46,761 bases of DNA, taken from contig JAPPQC010000010.1 of NCBI GenBank assembly GCA_028817225.1, positions 1 through 46,761 of the forward strand, written 5' to 3'. Positions within the stretch are counted from its first letter, which is position 1. Each line of letters opens with the position of its first letter. This document shows, in pieces, positions 35,050-45,303 of the stretch. A program made the position numbers and the translations under genes. Source of the stretch: Gammaproteobacteria bacterium (GTDB lineage: Bacteria > Pseudomonadota > Gammaproteobacteria > Poriferisulfidales > Oxydemutatoraceae). The notes under the pieces are model-generated. The model was not told where the DNA came from. It searched no databases and saw nothing but the letters and a program-made list of their open reading frames with translations.

Positions 35050-35074
35050 ATTGTTGACCAAAATAGTCAGGTAT
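35050..35074 (+). promoter_or_regulatory. IscR type 1 binding site
   Basis: A 25-base element with the two half-sites TTGAC and TAGTCAGGTAT around an A-rich centre, as in the type 1 motif bound by [2Fe-2S] IscR. It overlaps the promoter -35 and spacer, so IscR would repress its own operon when clusters are plentiful. Confidence 0.85.
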
Positions 35075-35082
35075 AGTATATT
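35054..35082 (+). promoter_or_regulatory. isc operon promoter
   Basis: TTGACC (35054-35059), 17-base spacer, TATATT (35077-35082). GAGGAGGT before ATG 35104 is the ribosome-binding site. Confidence 0.8.
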
Positions 35083-35103
35083 ACACCACACCGAGGAGGT
35101 GCC

Positions 35104-35598
35104 ATGAGATTGACGACCAAAGGGCGCTATGCGGTCACGGCGATGACCGACCTGGCGTTGCACCAGCATGAAAACGGCGGGCGGCCCGTGTCGCTGTCCG
35201 ACATCGCCAAACGCCAGAGCATTCCGCCGGCCTATCTGGGGCGGCTGTTTGCGTGCCTTCGCAGCCACGGCCTCGTTGAGAGTTGGCGCGGGCCGGGCGG
35301 CGGCTACCGGCTGGCGAGAAGCGCCGGCGAGATTTCAATCGCCGACATGATCGAGGCGGTGGACGAGCGAACCGACAACACCCGCTGCCGCGGCCAGGTC
35401 AACTGCCAGGACAACCACAAGTGCCTGACCCATGTGCTGTGGAGCGACTTGAGCCGCCGCATCGAGCATGTGCTGTCCGACATCTGCCTGTCGGATGTCG
35501 TCTCCGACGCGCAGGTGCGCGAGGTCGCCGAGCGCCAGGACGCGATGGCGAAGAACCGCGGCGGCGCGGCCACGGTGCAGTGGCACCAGCCCTGCTGA
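35104..35598 (+). CDS. iscR: Fe-S cluster regulator IscR
   Basis: Rrf2-family transcription factor of 164 residues. The N-terminal winged helix begins MRLTTKGRYAVTAMTDLAL and the recognition region is PPAYLGRLFACLRSHGLVES. Cluster ligands Cys95, Cys101, Cys107 and His110 keep the E. coli spacing (CxxxxxCxxxxxCxxH). It heads the isc operon, with its own site in the promoter, so feedback control is expected. Confidence 0.97.
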   Translation: MRLTTKGRYAVTAMTDLALHQHENGGRPVSLSDIAKRQSIPPAYLGRLFACLRSHGLVESWRGPGGGYRLARSAGEISIADMIEAVDERTDNTRCRGQVNCQDNHKCLTHVLWSDLSRRIEHVLSDICLSDVVSDAQVREVAERQDAMAKNRGGAATVQWHQPC

Positions 35599-35643
35599 CG
35601 CGGCCAACAAGCAAGAACAAGAACACGAACAAGAGGAAAACCG

Positions 35644-36870
35644 ATGGCAAACAAAGTGAAACTGCCGATTTATCTCGACTACAGCGCGACCACGCCGGTG
35701 GACGAGCGCGTCGCCGAGAAGATGATGCACTACATGAAGGTGGGCGGCGTGTTCGGCAACCCGGCGTCGCGCAGCCACTCGTTCGGGTGGCAGGGCGAGA
35801 AGGCCGTGGACGAGGCGCGCGACCAGGTCGCGGCGCTGCTCAACGCCGACCCGCGCGAGATTGTCTGGACCAGCGGCGCGACCGAGTCCAACAACCTCGC
35901 CATCAAGGGCGCGGCGCATTTCTACGGCAAGCGCGGGCGCCACATCGTCACCGTCAAGACCGAGCACAAGGCGGTGCTCGACACCTGCCGCCAACTCGAG
36001 AAGGAAGGCTACGAGGTGACTTACCTGGAGCCGAAAGACAACGGCCTGCTCGACGCCGACGCGGTGTCGCAGGCGCTGCGCGACGACACCACGCTGCTGT
36101 CGGTGATGCATGTCAACAACGAAATCGGCGTGATTCAGGACATCGCCGCGCTCGGCGAGGTTGCGCGCGAGAAGGGCGTCGTCTTTCATGTGGACGCGGC
36201 GCAAAGCGCCGGCAAGGTGCCGATAGACCTGCAAAAGTTGCCGGTTGATTTGATGAGTTTCTCGGCGCACAAGATTTACGGCCCGAAGGGCGTCGGCGCG
36301 CTGTATGTGCGGCGCAAGCCGCGCGTGCGCGTCGAGGCGCAGATGCACGGCGGCGGCCACGAGCGCGGCATGCGCTCGGGCACGCTGGCGACGCACCAGA
36401 TTGCCGGCATGGGCGCGGCCTTTGACATCGCCGCGAACGAAATGGCGAGCGAGAACGAGCGCATCCTGTCGCTCAGGAACCGCCTGTGGCAGGGCCTCAG
36501 CCAACTGGAGGAGGTCTATTGCAACGGCGACCTTGAACAGCGCGTCGCCGGCAACCTGAATGTCAGTTTCAATTTTGTCGAGGGCGAGTCGCTGATCATG
36601 TCGCTGAAGAACATCGCGGTGTCGAGCGGCTCGGCCTGCACTTCGGCGTCGCTCGAGCCGAGTTATGTGCTGCGCGCGCTGGGGCGCAACGACGAACTGG
36701 CGCACAGCTCGATTCGCTTCTCGATTGGCCGCTACACGACGGCGGCGGAGGTGGATTACACCGTGGACCTGGTCAAGGAGTCGGTCATCCGGCTGCGCGA
36801 ATTGTCGCCGTTGTGGGAGATGTACCAGGATGGCGTGGACCTTGAAAAAGTCGAATGGGTCACCCATTGA
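35644..36870 (+). CDS. iscS: Cysteine desulfurase IscS
   Basis: PLP enzyme of 408 residues that takes sulfur from cysteine for Fe-S clusters and tRNA thiolation. The PLP Lys is Lys210 in [12 protein letters not shown]. The persulfide Cys is Cys332 in [20 protein letters not shown]. The N-terminus [13 protein letters not shown] is typical. It lies 45 bp after iscR with its own weak ribosome-binding site (AGAGGAAAACC). Confidence 0.98.
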   Translation: MANKVKLPIYLDYSATTPVDERVAEKMMHYMKVGGVFGNPASRSHSFGWQGEKAVDEARDQVAALLNADPREIVWTSGATESNNLAIKGAAHFYGKRGRHIVTVKTEHKAVLDTCRQLEKEGYEVTYLEPKDNGLLDADAVSQALRDDTTLLSVMHVNNEIGVIQDIAALGEVAREKGVVFHVDAAQSAGKVPIDLQKLPVDLMSFSAHKIYGPKGVGALYVRRKPRVRVEAQMHGGGHERGMRSGTLATHQIAGMGAAFDIAANEMASENERILSLRNRLWQGLSQLEEVYCNGDLEQRVAGNLNVSFNFVEGESLIMSLKNIAVSSGSACTSASLEPSYVLRALGRNDELAHSSIRFSIGRYTTAAEVDYTVDLVKESVIRLRELSPLWEMYQDGVDLEKVEWVTH

Positions 36871-36899
36871 AATGAAAACCTGCATGGAGGAGAACTGAA

Positions 36900-37292
36900 A
36901 TGTCATACGGAAAAAAAGTCCTGGATCACTATGAGAATCCAAGAAATGTCGGCTCGCTCGACAAGGACGACCCCAATGTCGGCACCGGCATGGTCGGCGC
37001 GCCGGCGTGCGGCGATGTGATGAAACTGCAAATCAAGGTCAACGACGACGGCGTCATCGAGGACGCCCGCTTCAAGACCTACGGCTGCGGTTCGGCCATC
37101 GCCTCGTCGAGTCTGCTGACCGAATGGGTGCGCGGCAAGACGCTGGACGAGGCCAGCAAGATCAAGAATGTGGAGATCGTCGAGGAGCTGTCGCTGCCGC
37201 CGGTCAAGATACATTGTTCGGTGCTGGCCGAGGACGCCATCAAGGCCGCCATCAAGGACTACCACGACAAGCAGTCCGCCGCCGACGAGTGA
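36900..37292 (+). CDS. iscU: Fe-S scaffold protein IscU
   Basis: 130 residues. Cluster ligands Cys37, Cys63 and Cys106 are all at the E. coli positions, with LPPVK (99-103), the HscA recognition motif. Clusters are built here with sulfur from IscS and handed on with HscA/HscB. The ATG follows GGAGGAGAACTGAA. Confidence 0.98.
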   Translation: MSYGKKVLDHYENPRNVGSLDKDDPNVGTGMVGAPACGDVMKLQIKVNDDGVIEDARFKTYGCGSAIASSSLLTEWVRGKTLDEASKIKNVEIVEELSLPPVKIHCSVLAEDAIKAAIKDYHDKQSAADE

Positions 37293-37299
37293 GTTCGCG

Positions 37300-37623
37300 A
37301 TGGCCATCACCCTGACGTCCGCCGCCGCGGGCCGCGTGAAGAATTTTCTTGAGCAGCGCGGGCGCGGCATCGGCGTGCGCCTCGGCGTCAAGACGACGGG
37401 GTGCTCCGGCCTGGCCTACACCATTGAGTACGCCGACCGCGTCGGCGTGGACGACCAGGTGTTTGAGGACCGCGGCGTCAAGGTGCTGATTGACGCCGCA
37501 AGCCTGGTCTATCTGGACGGCACCGAGGTGGATTTCGCCAGGGAAGGGCTGAACGAAGGCTTCCGGTTCAACAACCCCAACGAAAAAGACCGCTGCGGCT
37601 GCGGGGAAAGTTTCTCGATTTGA
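37300..37623 (+). CDS. iscA: A-type Fe-S carrier IscA
   Basis: 107 residues with the three ligand cysteines Cys35 ([10 protein letters not shown]), Cys99 and Cys101 (RCGCGESF). Carries clusters from IscU to targets. The start is ATG 37300, 7 bp after the iscU stop; the frame is open upstream inside iscU but has no IscA similarity there. Confidence 0.97.
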   Translation: MAITLTSAAAGRVKNFLEQRGRGIGVRLGVKTTGCSGLAYTIEYADRVGVDDQVFEDRGVKVLIDAASLVYLDGTEVDFAREGLNEGFRFNNPNEKDRCGCGESFSI

Positions 37624-37657
37624 GACGGCGGCGCGCCCCCGGCGGGCGGGCGGAAAG

Positions 37658-38206
37658 ATGCCTGCGCGGGAGCAGCAGAATTATTTTCAATTGTTCGACC
37701 TCGCGCCCGGCTTTTCAATAGACCGGGACGCGGTCGAGAGGAAATACCGCAAACTCCAGGCGCTGCTGCATCCGGACCGCCATGCGGCGTCCGGCGGGCA
37801 GCAGCAGCGCATCGCCCTGCGCCAGTCGGCGCTGGTCAACGAGGCCTACGGCGTGCTGATGGACGACTGCGCGCGCGCCGGCCACCTGCTGCAACTGCAA
37901 GGCATTGAATTGAACGACGAGACCGACACCACCGGCGACGCCGGTTTTCTGGCCGAGCAGATGGAATTCCGCGAGCGCCTGCAGGAACTGGACGGGCATG
38001 ACGACCCGCGCGAGGCCGAGGCCGAGGCCGCGCAACTGTCGGCGCAGGTGGCGGCGAGCGCCGCGCAGGTGCGCGACGGTTTCAGCAACGCCTGGCAAAG
38101 CGGCGATTTCGGGGCCGCGCGGGAATACCTTCTGAAGATGAAATTCATCGGCAAACTGACCGCCGGAATCAGCGACGCCGTCGCCGGATTGCGGGCGGAG
38201 AACTGA
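37658..38206 (+). CDS. hscB: Co-chaperone HscB
   Basis: J-domain protein of 182 residues. The J-domain has LLHPDRHAA with the essential HPD, preceded by NYFQLFDLAPGFSID. The C-terminal three-helix IscU-binding part includes EQMEFRERLQEL. It delivers IscU to HscA and stimulates its ATPase. The stop is one base before the hscA start. Confidence 0.96.
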   Translation: MPAREQQNYFQLFDLAPGFSIDRDAVERKYRKLQALLHPDRHAASGGQQQRIALRQSALVNEAYGVLMDDCARAGHLLQLQGIELNDETDTTGDAGFLAEQMEFRERLQELDGHDDPREAEAEAAQLSAQVAASAAQVRDGFSNAWQSGDFGAAREYLLKMKFIGKLTAGISDAVAGLRAEN

Positions 38207-38207
38207 C

Positions 38208-40076
38208 TTGGCCCTGTTGCAAATCACCGAGCCGGGGCGGCCAACCGCGCGCGAACGCCGCTGCGCGGTCGGCATTGACCTTGGCACGACCAACTCGCTG
38301 GCGGCGACGGTGCGCGGCGGACTGCCGCAAACGCTGTCCGGCGCGGTGCCGTCGCTGGTGCACTACCGCGCAGGCGCCGCGCCGCTGGTCGGCGACGCCG
38401 CGCGCGGCGCGTCGCTTGAAGACCCGGCCAACACGGTGGTTTCGGTCAAGCGCCTGATGGGGCGCGGCGCCGCCGACCTCGGCCACCTGCCGGACTGGTT
38501 CGGTTACCGGCTGAACTGCGACAACCCCGGCGTGCCGCGGCTGCAAACGGCGGCGGGCGACAAGAGCGCGGTCGAGGTGTCGGCGGACATTCTGCGCGCG
38601 CTGAAACAGCGCGCCGAACAGGCGCTCGGCGCCGCGCCGGACGGCGCCGTCATCACGGTGCCCGCCTATTTTGACGACGCCCAGCGCCAGGCCACGAAAG
38701 ACGCGGCGCGCCTCGCCGGGCTGGATGTGTACCGCCTGATCAACGAGCCGACCGCGGCGGCGGTCGCCTACGGCCTCGACCGCGGCGCCGACGAAGAGGT
38801 GATTGCGGTGTTTGATCTCGGCGGCGGCACTTTCGATGTGTCCGTGCTGCAACTCGACAAGGGCGTGCTGCGCGTGCTCGCGACCGGCGGCGACAGTTTG
38901 CTGGGCGGCGACGACTTCGACCGCGCGCTGGCCGACTGGTTTGCCGCGCAGGCGCCGGCGTCGGCGGCGTTTGCGCGCACGCCGCGCGCGCTGCGCCACC
39001 TGCTGGCCGAGGCGCGGCGCGCGAAGGAGGCGCTGAGCGCGGCGGATTCCGTCGAGTGCCGGTTGTCGCCGCCCGGCTGCGGCGAGTGGCGCGCGGACTT
39101 GTCGCGCGCGCAGTTCGAGCAACTGGCGGCGCCGCTGGTGGACAGGGCGGTGGCCGTGTGCCGCCGCGTGTTGCACGACGCCGGCGTGCAGCCGGCGCAG
39201 GTGCAGAACATCGTCATGGTCGGCGGCTCGACGCGGATGCCGCTGGTGCGCGCGCGCGTCGCGGAGTTTTTCGGACGCGAGTTGCTGACCGACATTGACC
39301 CCGACGAAGTGGTCGCGCTGGGCGCCGCGATTCAGGCCGACACGCTGGCCGGCAACCGCGCCGGCGGCGATGAAATGCTGTTGCTTGATGTCGTGCCGCT
39401 GTCGCTCGGCATCGAGACGATGGGCGGGCTGGCCGAGAAGATTATTCCGCGCAACAGCGTCATCCCGGCGGCGAAGGCGCAGGAGTTCACGACCGCGAAG
39501 GACGGCCAGACCGGGTTGTCGCTGCATGTCGTTCAGGGCGAGCGCCCGCTGGTGTCGGACTGCCGCTCGCTGGCGCGGTTTGAATTGAAGGGCATCGAGC
39601 CGCGCAAGGCCGGCGCGGCGCGAATTGAGGTGACCTTTCGCGTGGATGCCGACGGCCTGCTGTCGGTCGAGGCCGAAGAAGCGGCCTCCGGCGCGCGCAC
39701 CGCGGTTGAGGTCAAGCCGTCTTACGGCCTTTCCGACGACGAGGTTGAGCGGATGATTCTCGATTCCGCCGCGCACGCAGGCAGCGACATGCAGTCGCGC
39801 AAGTTGCGCGAACAACAGGTTGAGGGGCGCCGGGTTGTCGAGGCGCTGATGGCGGCGCTCGCCGAAGACGGCGACGAGTTGCTCGACGCCGCCGGGCGCG
39901 CGCCGATTGTGGACGCCGGGCGCAAACTGGAAGACGAAATCGAGCGCGGCGACGCCGACTCGATACGCGCCGCCATCGAGCGCCTTGAGGCGTGCAGCGA
40001 GAGTTATGTCGCGCAGCGCATGAACCTCGGCATCCGCAAGGCGCTTGCGGGCCGCAGCGCCGGCGAGTTCGGGTGA
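38208..40076 (+). CDS. hscA: Hsp70-type chaperone HscA
   Basis: 622-residue DnaK-like ATPase specialised for IscU. It begins MALLQITEPG, as in E. coli HscA, from a TTG start at 38208. ATPase motifs include GIDLGTTNSLAA, NEPTAAAVAYG and VFDLGGGTFDVSVL; the substrate domain includes IPRNSVIPAAKAQEF. The TTG start is supported by the match to the known HscA N-terminus and by its position one base after the hscB stop. Confidence 0.97.
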   Translation: MALLQITEPGRPTARERRCAVGIDLGTTNSLAATVRGGLPQTLSGAVPSLVHYRAGAAPLVGDAARGASLEDPANTVVSVKRLMGRGAADLGHLPDWFGYRLNCDNPGVPRLQTAAGDKSAVEVSADILRALKQRAEQALGAAPDGAVITVPAYFDDAQRQATKDAARLAGLDVYRLINEPTAAAVAYGLDRGADEEVIAVFDLGGGTFDVSVLQLDKGVLRVLATGGDSLLGGDDFDRALADWFAAQAPASAAFARTPRALRHLLAEARRAKEALSAADSVECRLSPPGCGEWRADLSRAQFEQLAAPLVDRAVAVCRRVLHDAGVQPAQVQNIVMVGGSTRMPLVRARVAEFFGRELLTDIDPDEVVALGAAIQADTLAGNRAGGDEMLLLDVVPLSLGIETMGGLAEKIIPRNSVIPAAKAQEFTTAKDGQTGLSLHVVQGERPLVSDCRSLARFELKGIEPRKAGAARIEVTFRVDADGLLSVEAEEAASGARTAVEVKPSYGLSDDEVERMILDSAAHAGSDMQSRKLREQQVEGRRVVEALMAALAEDGDELLDAAGRAPIVDAGRKLEDEIERGDADSIRAAIERLEACSESYVAQRMNLGIRKALAGRSAGEFG

Positions 40077-40085
40077 GGGCCGCCG

Positions 40086-40424
40086 GTGGCGAAGATCACT
40101 TTCCTGCCGCACCCCGTCATCTGCCCGCAGGGCAAGACGGTCGAGGCCGGCGCCGGCGTCAGCATCTGCGACGCGGCGCTCGGCAACGGCATCGAGATTG
40201 AGCACGCCTGCGAGAAGTCGTGCGCCTGCACGACCTGCCATGTGTATGTGCGCGAGGGTTACGATTCGCTGGAGGAGCCGTCGGAGAACGAGGAGGACTA
40301 CCTCGACAAGGCGTGGGGCCTGGACCCCGACTCCAGATTAAGTTGCCAGGCGAAAGTGGCGGATGAAGACCTGGTCGTCGAGATTCCGAAGTACACTATC
40401 AACCTGGTTTCCGAGGCTCACTGA
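40086..40424 (+). CDS. fdx: [2Fe-2S] ferredoxin of the isc operon
   Basis: 112 residues. Cluster ligands are Cys42, Cys48, Cys51 and Cys87 in the CxxxxxCxxC...C adrenodoxin-type pattern, with an extra Cys46 as in E. coli Fdx. Supplies electrons for cluster assembly. The start is GTG 40086, giving MAKITFLPH, the usual N-terminus. Confidence 0.97.
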   Translation: MAKITFLPHPVICPQGKTVEAGAGVSICDAALGNGIEIEHACEKSCACTTCHVYVREGYDSLEEPSENEEDYLDKAWGLDPDSRLSCQAKVADEDLVVEIPKYTINLVSEAH

Positions 40425-40436
40425 CAGGAGACAACC

Positions 40437-40637
40437 ATGAGTTTGAAATGGACCGACAGTCTGGACATTGCGATTGCGCTCGACGCGGCGCATCCGGATG
40501 TGGACCCGCGCTACATCCGCTTCACCGATTTGCACGCCTGGGTTTGCGAACTGGAGGACTTTGACGACGACCCGCAGCGCTCCGGCGAGAAGATACTCGA
40601 GGCGATACAAATGGCGTGGATGGAGGAAAAGGAATGA
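40437..40637 (+). CDS. iscX: IscX (YfhJ) small Fe-S assembly protein
   Basis: 66 residues: [22 protein letters not shown], then [18 protein letters not shown] and a short C-terminal helix. An acidic protein that binds IscS and iron and tunes its activity. ATG 40437 follows CAGGAG. The stop overlaps the ndk start. Confidence 0.96.
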   Translation: MSLKWTDSLDIAIALDAAHPDVDPRYIRFTDLHAWVCELEDFDDDPQRSGEKILEAIQMAWMEEKE

Positions 40638-41062
40638 TGGAACGCACATTGTCCATCCTGAAACCGGACGCGGTTTCGAGGAACCTGATTGGCGAGATCA
40701 ACTCGCGTTTTGAGCGCGCCGGCCTGCGCATCGTCGCGATGAAAATGCTGCACCTGACGCGCCGCCAGGCCGAGGGCTTTTACGCCGTTCACCGCGAGCG
40801 CCCGTTCTTCGGCGACCTTGTCTCGTTCATGGTGTCCGGCCCGGTCGTCGTGCAGGTGCTGGAGGGCGAGGACGCGATACTGCTGAACCGCCAACTGATG
40901 GGCGACACCGACCCGGCGGCGGCGGCGCCCGGCACCGTGCGCGCCGACTTCGCCTCGACGATAGACGAAAACGCCGTGCACGGCTCCGACTCGCCCGAAA
41001 ACGCCGCCGCCGAAATCGCCTTCTTCTTTGAGGCCGACGAAATCTGCGAGCGCGTGCGATGA
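40634..41062 (+). CDS. ndk: Nucleoside diphosphate kinase
   Basis: 142 residues. [12 protein letters not shown] opens the fold, and the active-site His lies in NAVHGSDS. Balances nucleoside triphosphates. Start ATG 40634 (MMERT) overlaps the iscX stop by ATGA, with GGAGGAAAAGG just upstream; ATG 40637 is an equally possible start. Linkage of ndk to the isc operon is common in gammaproteobacteria. Confidence 0.96.
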   Translation: MMERTLSILKPDAVSRNLIGEINSRFERAGLRIVAMKMLHLTRRQAEGFYAVHRERPFFGDLVSFMVSGPVVVQVLEGEDAILLNRQLMGDTDPAAAAPGTVRADFASTIDENAVHGSDSPENAAAEIAFFFEADEICERVR

Positions 41063-41152
41063 CACGCGGAACGGGCGCAACGGGCCGCGCGGGCCGCAGG
41101 CCACCGCGCTTCGCCGGCGCCGCTGCGTTATACTGAACACGGAGGTAACACC

Positions 41153-42595
41153 ATGGCCAAAGCACTCGATCTTGCGAAGGAAAACCTGCTCGAATCGTCG
41201 GGGCTGGATGAAAACAGCATCGGCGGCGTGCTGTCGTCGCTGATGGCGCCCGGCGTGGACGACGCCGAGTTGTATTTTCAGCACAGCCGCAGCGAGTCGT
41301 GGTCGCTGGAGGACGGCATCGTCAAGGAGGCCGGTTTCGGCGTCGCGCGCGGCGTCGGCGTGCGCGCGGTGTCGGGCGAGAAAACCGGCTTCGCCTATTC
41401 CGACGAGATTGTATTGCCGGCGCTGATGGACGCCGGCGCCGCCGCGCGCGCCATCGTCCAGTCCGGCGGCGACGGGCAGTTGCAGGCGTGGCGCCAGTCC
41501 GGGCGGCGCGACCTCTACCCGCAGGACAACCCGGCGGCGTCCATGGGCGCGCCGGAAAAAGTCGCGCTGCTGCGCTCGATGGACGAGGCCGCGCGCCGCG
41601 CCGACACGCGCGTCAAGCAGGTGATGGTGTCGCTCAGCGGCACCCATGACATTGTGCTGGTGGCCGCCGCCGACGGCACGCTGACGGCGGATGTGCGCCC
41701 GCTGGTGCGCCTCAACGCCGTCGTCGTCGCCGAGGACGGCGGCCTGAAGGAGCGCGGCGTGTCCGGCGCCGGCGGGCGCTACGATTACAACACGCTGCTT
41801 GAACGCCACGACCCGCGCGAACTGGTCGAGGAGGCGGTGCGCTACGCGCTGCTGAACCTGGAGGCGGTGCCGGCGCCCGCCGGCGAGATGGTCGTGGTGC
41901 TGGGGCCGGGCTGGCCCGGCGTGTTGCTGCACGAGGCCATCGGCCACGGCCTGGAGGGCGACTTCTGCCGCAAGGGCACATCGGCTTTCAGCGACCGCAT
42001 CGGCGAGCGCGTCGCCGCCGCCGAGGTGACCGTCGTGGACGACGGCACGCTGCCCGACCGCCGCGGCTCGCTCAACATGGACGACGAGGGCGTGCCGACG
42101 CAATGCACGACGCTGATAGAAAACGGCGTGCTGAAGGGCTACATGCAGGACAAACTGAACGCGCGCCTGATGGGCGCGGCGCCGACCGGCAACGGGCGCC
42201 GCCAGTCGTACGCGCACCTGCCGATGCCGCGCATGACCAACACCTACATGCTGCCGGGCCGCCACGACCCGGAGGAGATTATCCGCTCGGTTGACCGCGG
42301 CATTTACGCGGCCAATTTCGGCGGCGGCCAGGTGGACATCACATCGGGCAAGTTTGTGTTCTCGGCGTGCGAGGCGTACCGGATTGAGGCCGGCAAAATC
42401 GCGGCGCCGGTCAAGGGCGTGTCGCTGGTCGGCAACGGCCCCGATGTGCTGACGCGCGTGTCGCTGGTCGGCAACGATCTGAAACTCGACGACGGCATCG
42501 GCTCGTGCGGCAAGCACGGGCAGATGGTGCCGGTCGGCGTCGGCCAGCCGACGATGCGCGTGGACGGCCTGACGGTCGGGGGCACCGGCTCTTGA
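41153..42595 (+). CDS. tldD: Metalloprotease TldD
   Basis: 480 residues. The metal motif is [11 protein letters not shown] (HExxxH). TldD forms a heterodimer with TldE/PmbA that breaks down small peptides, including leader parts of microcin B17, and CcdA. It is the only recognisable peptide-maturation-type protease in the window; a link to the precursor peptides 20 kb away would be speculation. TATACT lies 23 bases before the ATG and GGAGG precedes it. Confidence 0.96.
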   Translation: MAKALDLAKENLLESSGLDENSIGGVLSSLMAPGVDDAELYFQHSRSESWSLEDGIVKEAGFGVARGVGVRAVSGEKTGFAYSDEIVLPALMDAGAAARAIVQSGGDGQLQAWRQSGRRDLYPQDNPAASMGAPEKVALLRSMDEAARRADTRVKQVMVSLSGTHDIVLVAAADGTLTADVRPLVRLNAVVVAEDGGLKERGVSGAGGRYDYNTLLERHDPRELVEEAVRYALLNLEAVPAPAGEMVVVLGPGWPGVLLHEAIGHGLEGDFCRKGTSAFSDRIGERVAAAEVTVVDDGTLPDRRGSLNMDDEGVPTQCTTLIENGVLKGYMQDKLNARLMGAAPTGNGRRQSYAHLPMPRMTNTYMLPGRHDPEEIIRSVDRGIYAANFGGGQVDITSGKFVFSACEAYRIEAGKIAAPVKGVSLVGNGPDVLTRVSLVGNDLKLDDGIGSCGKHGQMVPVGVGQPTMRVDGLTVGGTGS

Positions 42596-43935
42596 AGACG
42601 CAGGATTTTGACATCGCGGCGGCGCGCGAGCAGGCGCTGTCGCTGGTGGCGCGGGTGCTGGACGAGGCGGCGCGCCGCAAGGCCGACGCCGCCGAGGTTT
42701 CGGTCGGGCGCAGTTACGGGTTTTCGGCGACGGTGCGCATGGGCGAGGTTGAGACGCTGGAGCACGAGAACGACCAGGACTTTGTGCTGACGGTGTATTT
42801 CGGCAAGCGCAAGGCCACGGTGTCTTCGTCCGACTTGCGCGCCGCGTCGGTTTCGGACATGGTCGCCGCCGCCTGCGCGATTGCCGGCGAGGTCAGCGAG
42901 GACGAGTGCGCCGGCCTGTGCAACCCGGATGATCTGGCGGCGGCGGTCGCCGACCTGGACCTGGACCGCCCGTGGTCTCTCGACATCGGCGCCGCGGTTG
43001 AACTGGCGACCGAATGCGAGGACAGCGCGCGCGCCGCGCCTGAAATCGTCAATTCGGAGGGCGCCTCGGTGCACACCGTGCGCGCGCTGCACTGCTACGG
43101 CAACAGCCACGGTTTCAGCGGCGGTTGGTCCGGCACCCGCCACGGCATCAGTTGCCTGGTGGTGGCCGGCGACGATGGCGGCATGCAGCGCGACGGCTGG
43201 TACAGCGTCAACCGCTATTCGCGGCGGCTGGAAACGCCGGCGCAGGTCGGCGCGCGCGCCGCCGAACGCGCGGTGCGGCGGCTGGGCGCGCGCAAGATCG
43301 CCAGTTGCAAGGCGCCGGTGCTGTTTGTGCCGGAGATGGCGCGCACGCTGTTCGGGTGTTTTATCAGCGCGGTCAGCGGCCCGGCGCTCTACCGCAAGAC
43401 GACCTTCTTGCAGGACACGCTTGGGCGGCGCGTTTTTCCGGAGTGGCTTTGCATGGACGAGGAGCCGCTGATTCGGGGCGGGCTGCACAGCGCGCCGTTT
43501 GACCTGGACGGCGTCGGCACGCGCACGCACGCCATCGTGCGCGACGGCGTGCTCGACAGTTATGTGCTTGACAGTTATTCCGCCCGCCGCCTCGGCCTGC
43601 ACACGACGGGCAACGCCGGCGGCGTCAGAAACCTCGCGGTCAGGAGCAACGCCGGCGGTTTTAACGACCTGGTCGCGGAGATGGGCACCGGGCTGGTCGT
43701 GACCGAGTTGATTGGTTCCGGCATCAACCCGGTGACCGGCGACTACTCGCAGGGCGCCGCCGGTTTCTGGGTTGAGAACGGCGCGCTTGCGTACCCGGTC
43801 GAGGAGATTACCGTGGCCGGCAACCTGAAGGACATGTTCGCGTCGGTCGCGCGCGCCGGCGACGATGTGGACGAGCGCTCGAGCATCCGCTGCGGTTCGC
43901 TGCTGCTGCCGGAAATGACGGTGGCCGGAAAATAG
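42592..43935 (+). CDS. pmbA: TldE/PmbA protease partner
   Basis: 447 residues, the partner of TldD without the HExxxH motif. Conserved stretches are [13 protein letters not shown] glycine loop, [18 protein letters not shown] and [34 protein letters not shown]. The start is taken as TTG 42592 (MKTQDFDI), which overlaps the tldD stop as TTGA. The frame runs open to 42505 inside tldD but has no family similarity there. Confidence 0.95.
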   Translation: MKTQDFDIAAAREQALSLVARVLDEAARRKADAAEVSVGRSYGFSATVRMGEVETLEHENDQDFVLTVYFGKRKATVSSSDLRAASVSDMVAAACAIAGEVSEDECAGLCNPDDLAAAVADLDLDRPWSLDIGAAVELATECEDSARAAPEIVNSEGASVHTVRALHCYGNSHGFSGGWSGTRHGISCLVVAGDDGGMQRDGWYSVNRYSRRLETPAQVGARAAERAVRRLGARKIASCKAPVLFVPEMARTLFGCFISAVSGPALYRKTTFLQDTLGRRVFPEWLCMDEEPLIRGGLHSAPFDLDGVGTRTHAIVRDGVLDSYVLDSYSARRLGLHTTGNAGGVRNLAVRSNAGGFNDLVAEMGTGLVVTELIGSGINPVTGDYSQGAAGFWVENGALAYPVEEITVAGNLKDMFASVARAGDDVDERSSIRCGSLLLPEMTVAGK

Positions 43936-43952
43936 CAAACAATGGGGGTGGC

Positions 43953-44732
43953 ATGATTGTTGTGTTGTCGCCGGCGAAGCGGCTTGATTTTGACGCGGGC
44001 GGCGTTCGCAAACACACCCAGCCGGCGTTTCTGGACGACGCGCAGAAACTGGCCGGGCGTCTGAAGAAACTGTCGGCGCCGGACTTGCGGAAGTTGATGA
44101 ATGTCAGCGACAAGATCGCCGAACTGAATGTCGAGCGCTACCGCAAGTGGAAGAAGCCGTTTACGCCGGACAACGCCAAACAGGCGGTGCTTGCGTTTCG
44201 CGGCGATGTTTATCAGGGGCTGGACGCCGATTCTTTCAGCGCCGCCGACCTGGACTTCGCGCAGCGCCATGTGCGCGTGCTGTCGGGGCTGTACGGCGTG
44301 CTCAGGCCGCTTGATTTGATTCAGCCGTACCGCCTTGAAATGGGGACGCGCTTCGCCGCCGGCAACGGCGCCGGCGACCTGTATGCGTTCTGGGGCGGCA
44401 AGATCACGCGCAATCTGAACGCGGAACTGGCGAAGGCCGGCGGCGGGCGCGGCGAGGCGGTGCTTGTCAACCTGGCTTCAAAGGAGTATTTCAGCGCGGT
44501 TCGTGCCGACGAACTGAAGGCGCGGGTGGTGACGCCGGTTTTCAGGGAGAAGAAGAACGGCGGTTACAAGGTGGTCAGTTTCACCGCGAAGCGTTCGCGC
44601 GGCATGATGACTTCGTGGATTGTCAGAAACCGCGTCACCGATGTCGCCAAAATCAAGCGGTTCCGGGAAGGCGGATACGCTTACAACGCCGGGATGTCCG
44701 ATGCGGCGGACTGGGTGTTCACGCGGGACTGA
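43953..44732 (+). CDS. yaaA: Peroxide-stress protein YaaA (DUF328)
   Basis: 259 residues. In E. coli YaaA lowers free iron and protects DNA during peroxide stress. Family motifs are MIVVLSPAKRLDF, FRGDVYQGLDADSF, LRPLDLIQPYRLEMGT and the Arg-rich FTAKRSRGMMTSWIV. ATG 43953 follows GGGGGTGG and lies 17 bp after pmbA. Confidence 0.95.
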   Translation: MIVVLSPAKRLDFDAGGVRKHTQPAFLDDAQKLAGRLKKLSAPDLRKLMNVSDKIAELNVERYRKWKKPFTPDNAKQAVLAFRGDVYQGLDADSFSAADLDFAQRHVRVLSGLYGVLRPLDLIQPYRLEMGTRFAAGNGAGDLYAFWGGKITRNLNAELAKAGGGRGEAVLVNLASKEYFSAVRADELKARVVTPVFREKKNGGYKVVSFTAKRSRGMMTSWIVRNRVTDVAKIKRFREGGYAYNAGMSDAADWVFTRD

Positions 44733-44775
44733 ACCCGCCTGACGGCGGCGCGCGACGGCGTCCGGCCCGGTGGCG

Positions 44776-45303
44776 ATGACCCAATGCCTGCTGGTGTGGC
44801 GGCTGGCCACATTCCGCGCCGCGCCGCAGGATTTTCCCGTCTCCCCGGCGCTGCTGACGGCCTTCTGCTTTTTGATGGCGGTCAGCGGCGTTGTCTCCGC
44901 CAAACTCGCCAATGTTCCGGAGCGGATGTGGATAGACGCCGGCGTTGAACTGGCCTTCACGCTGGTTTTTGTTTATGTGCTGCTGCTGCTGTTTCGCTGC
45001 CCGGAACGTTTTCCGCAGACGATGACGGCGCTGGCGGGCATCAGCGCGCTGTTCAATGTGATTCTGATGCCGCTCAATTACCTCGCGGTGCAGATGAGTT
45101 TCGGCGAGGCGCCGGCGGGCGTTTCCACGCCGCCTTTCAGCGCCGTGATGGCGCTGGTTTATCTCGGCATTTTCATCTGGATTGTGCGCGTTATCGGCCA
45201 CATCATGCTGCACGCGCTGGAGGTGCGGCTGTCGTTCGCCGTCGGCATCGCGCTGCTGTACATGGCGGGCAATCTGGTGCTGTCGCTGTCCATTCATGTT
45301 TGA
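44776..45303 (+). CDS. Small integral membrane protein of unknown function
   Basis: 175 residues with about five hydrophobic helices, including LLTAFCFLMAVSGVVSA, LAFTLVFVYVLLLLF, MTALAGISALFNVILMPLNYL, AVMALVYLGIFIWIV and FAVGIALLYMAGNLVLSL. No known motif. The start may be ATG 44776 or the GTG six bases earlier. Its last codons (SIHV stop) overlap the ATG of the degenerate mpl copy, the same junction that the duplicated segment repeats at the intact mpl start. Confidence 0.75.
   Translation: MTQCLLVWRLATFRAAPQDFPVSPALLTAFCFLMAVSGVVSAKLANVPERMWIDAGVELAFTLVFVYVLLLLFRCPERFPQTMTALAGISALFNVILMPLNYLAVQMSFGEAPAGVSTPPFSAVMALVYLGIFIWIVRVIGHIMLHALEVRLSFAVGIALLYMAGNLVLSLSIHV

Noticed and set aside
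32756..35107. 783-codon plus-strand frame over the double glycosyltransferase
   Set aside because: It repeats itself exactly because the sense gene does, and it has no domain; it is a shadow.
41153..43935. TldD/PmbA as the dedicated protease for the precursor peptides
   Set aside because: These genes are widespread housekeeping genes and lie more than 20 kb away; there is no positional evidence for a link.
35335..43938. Several antisense frames of 535-690 codons across isc, hscA, tldD and pmbA
   Set aside because: The sense genes are certain and the antisense products are His/Arg/Ala-rich without known motifs.
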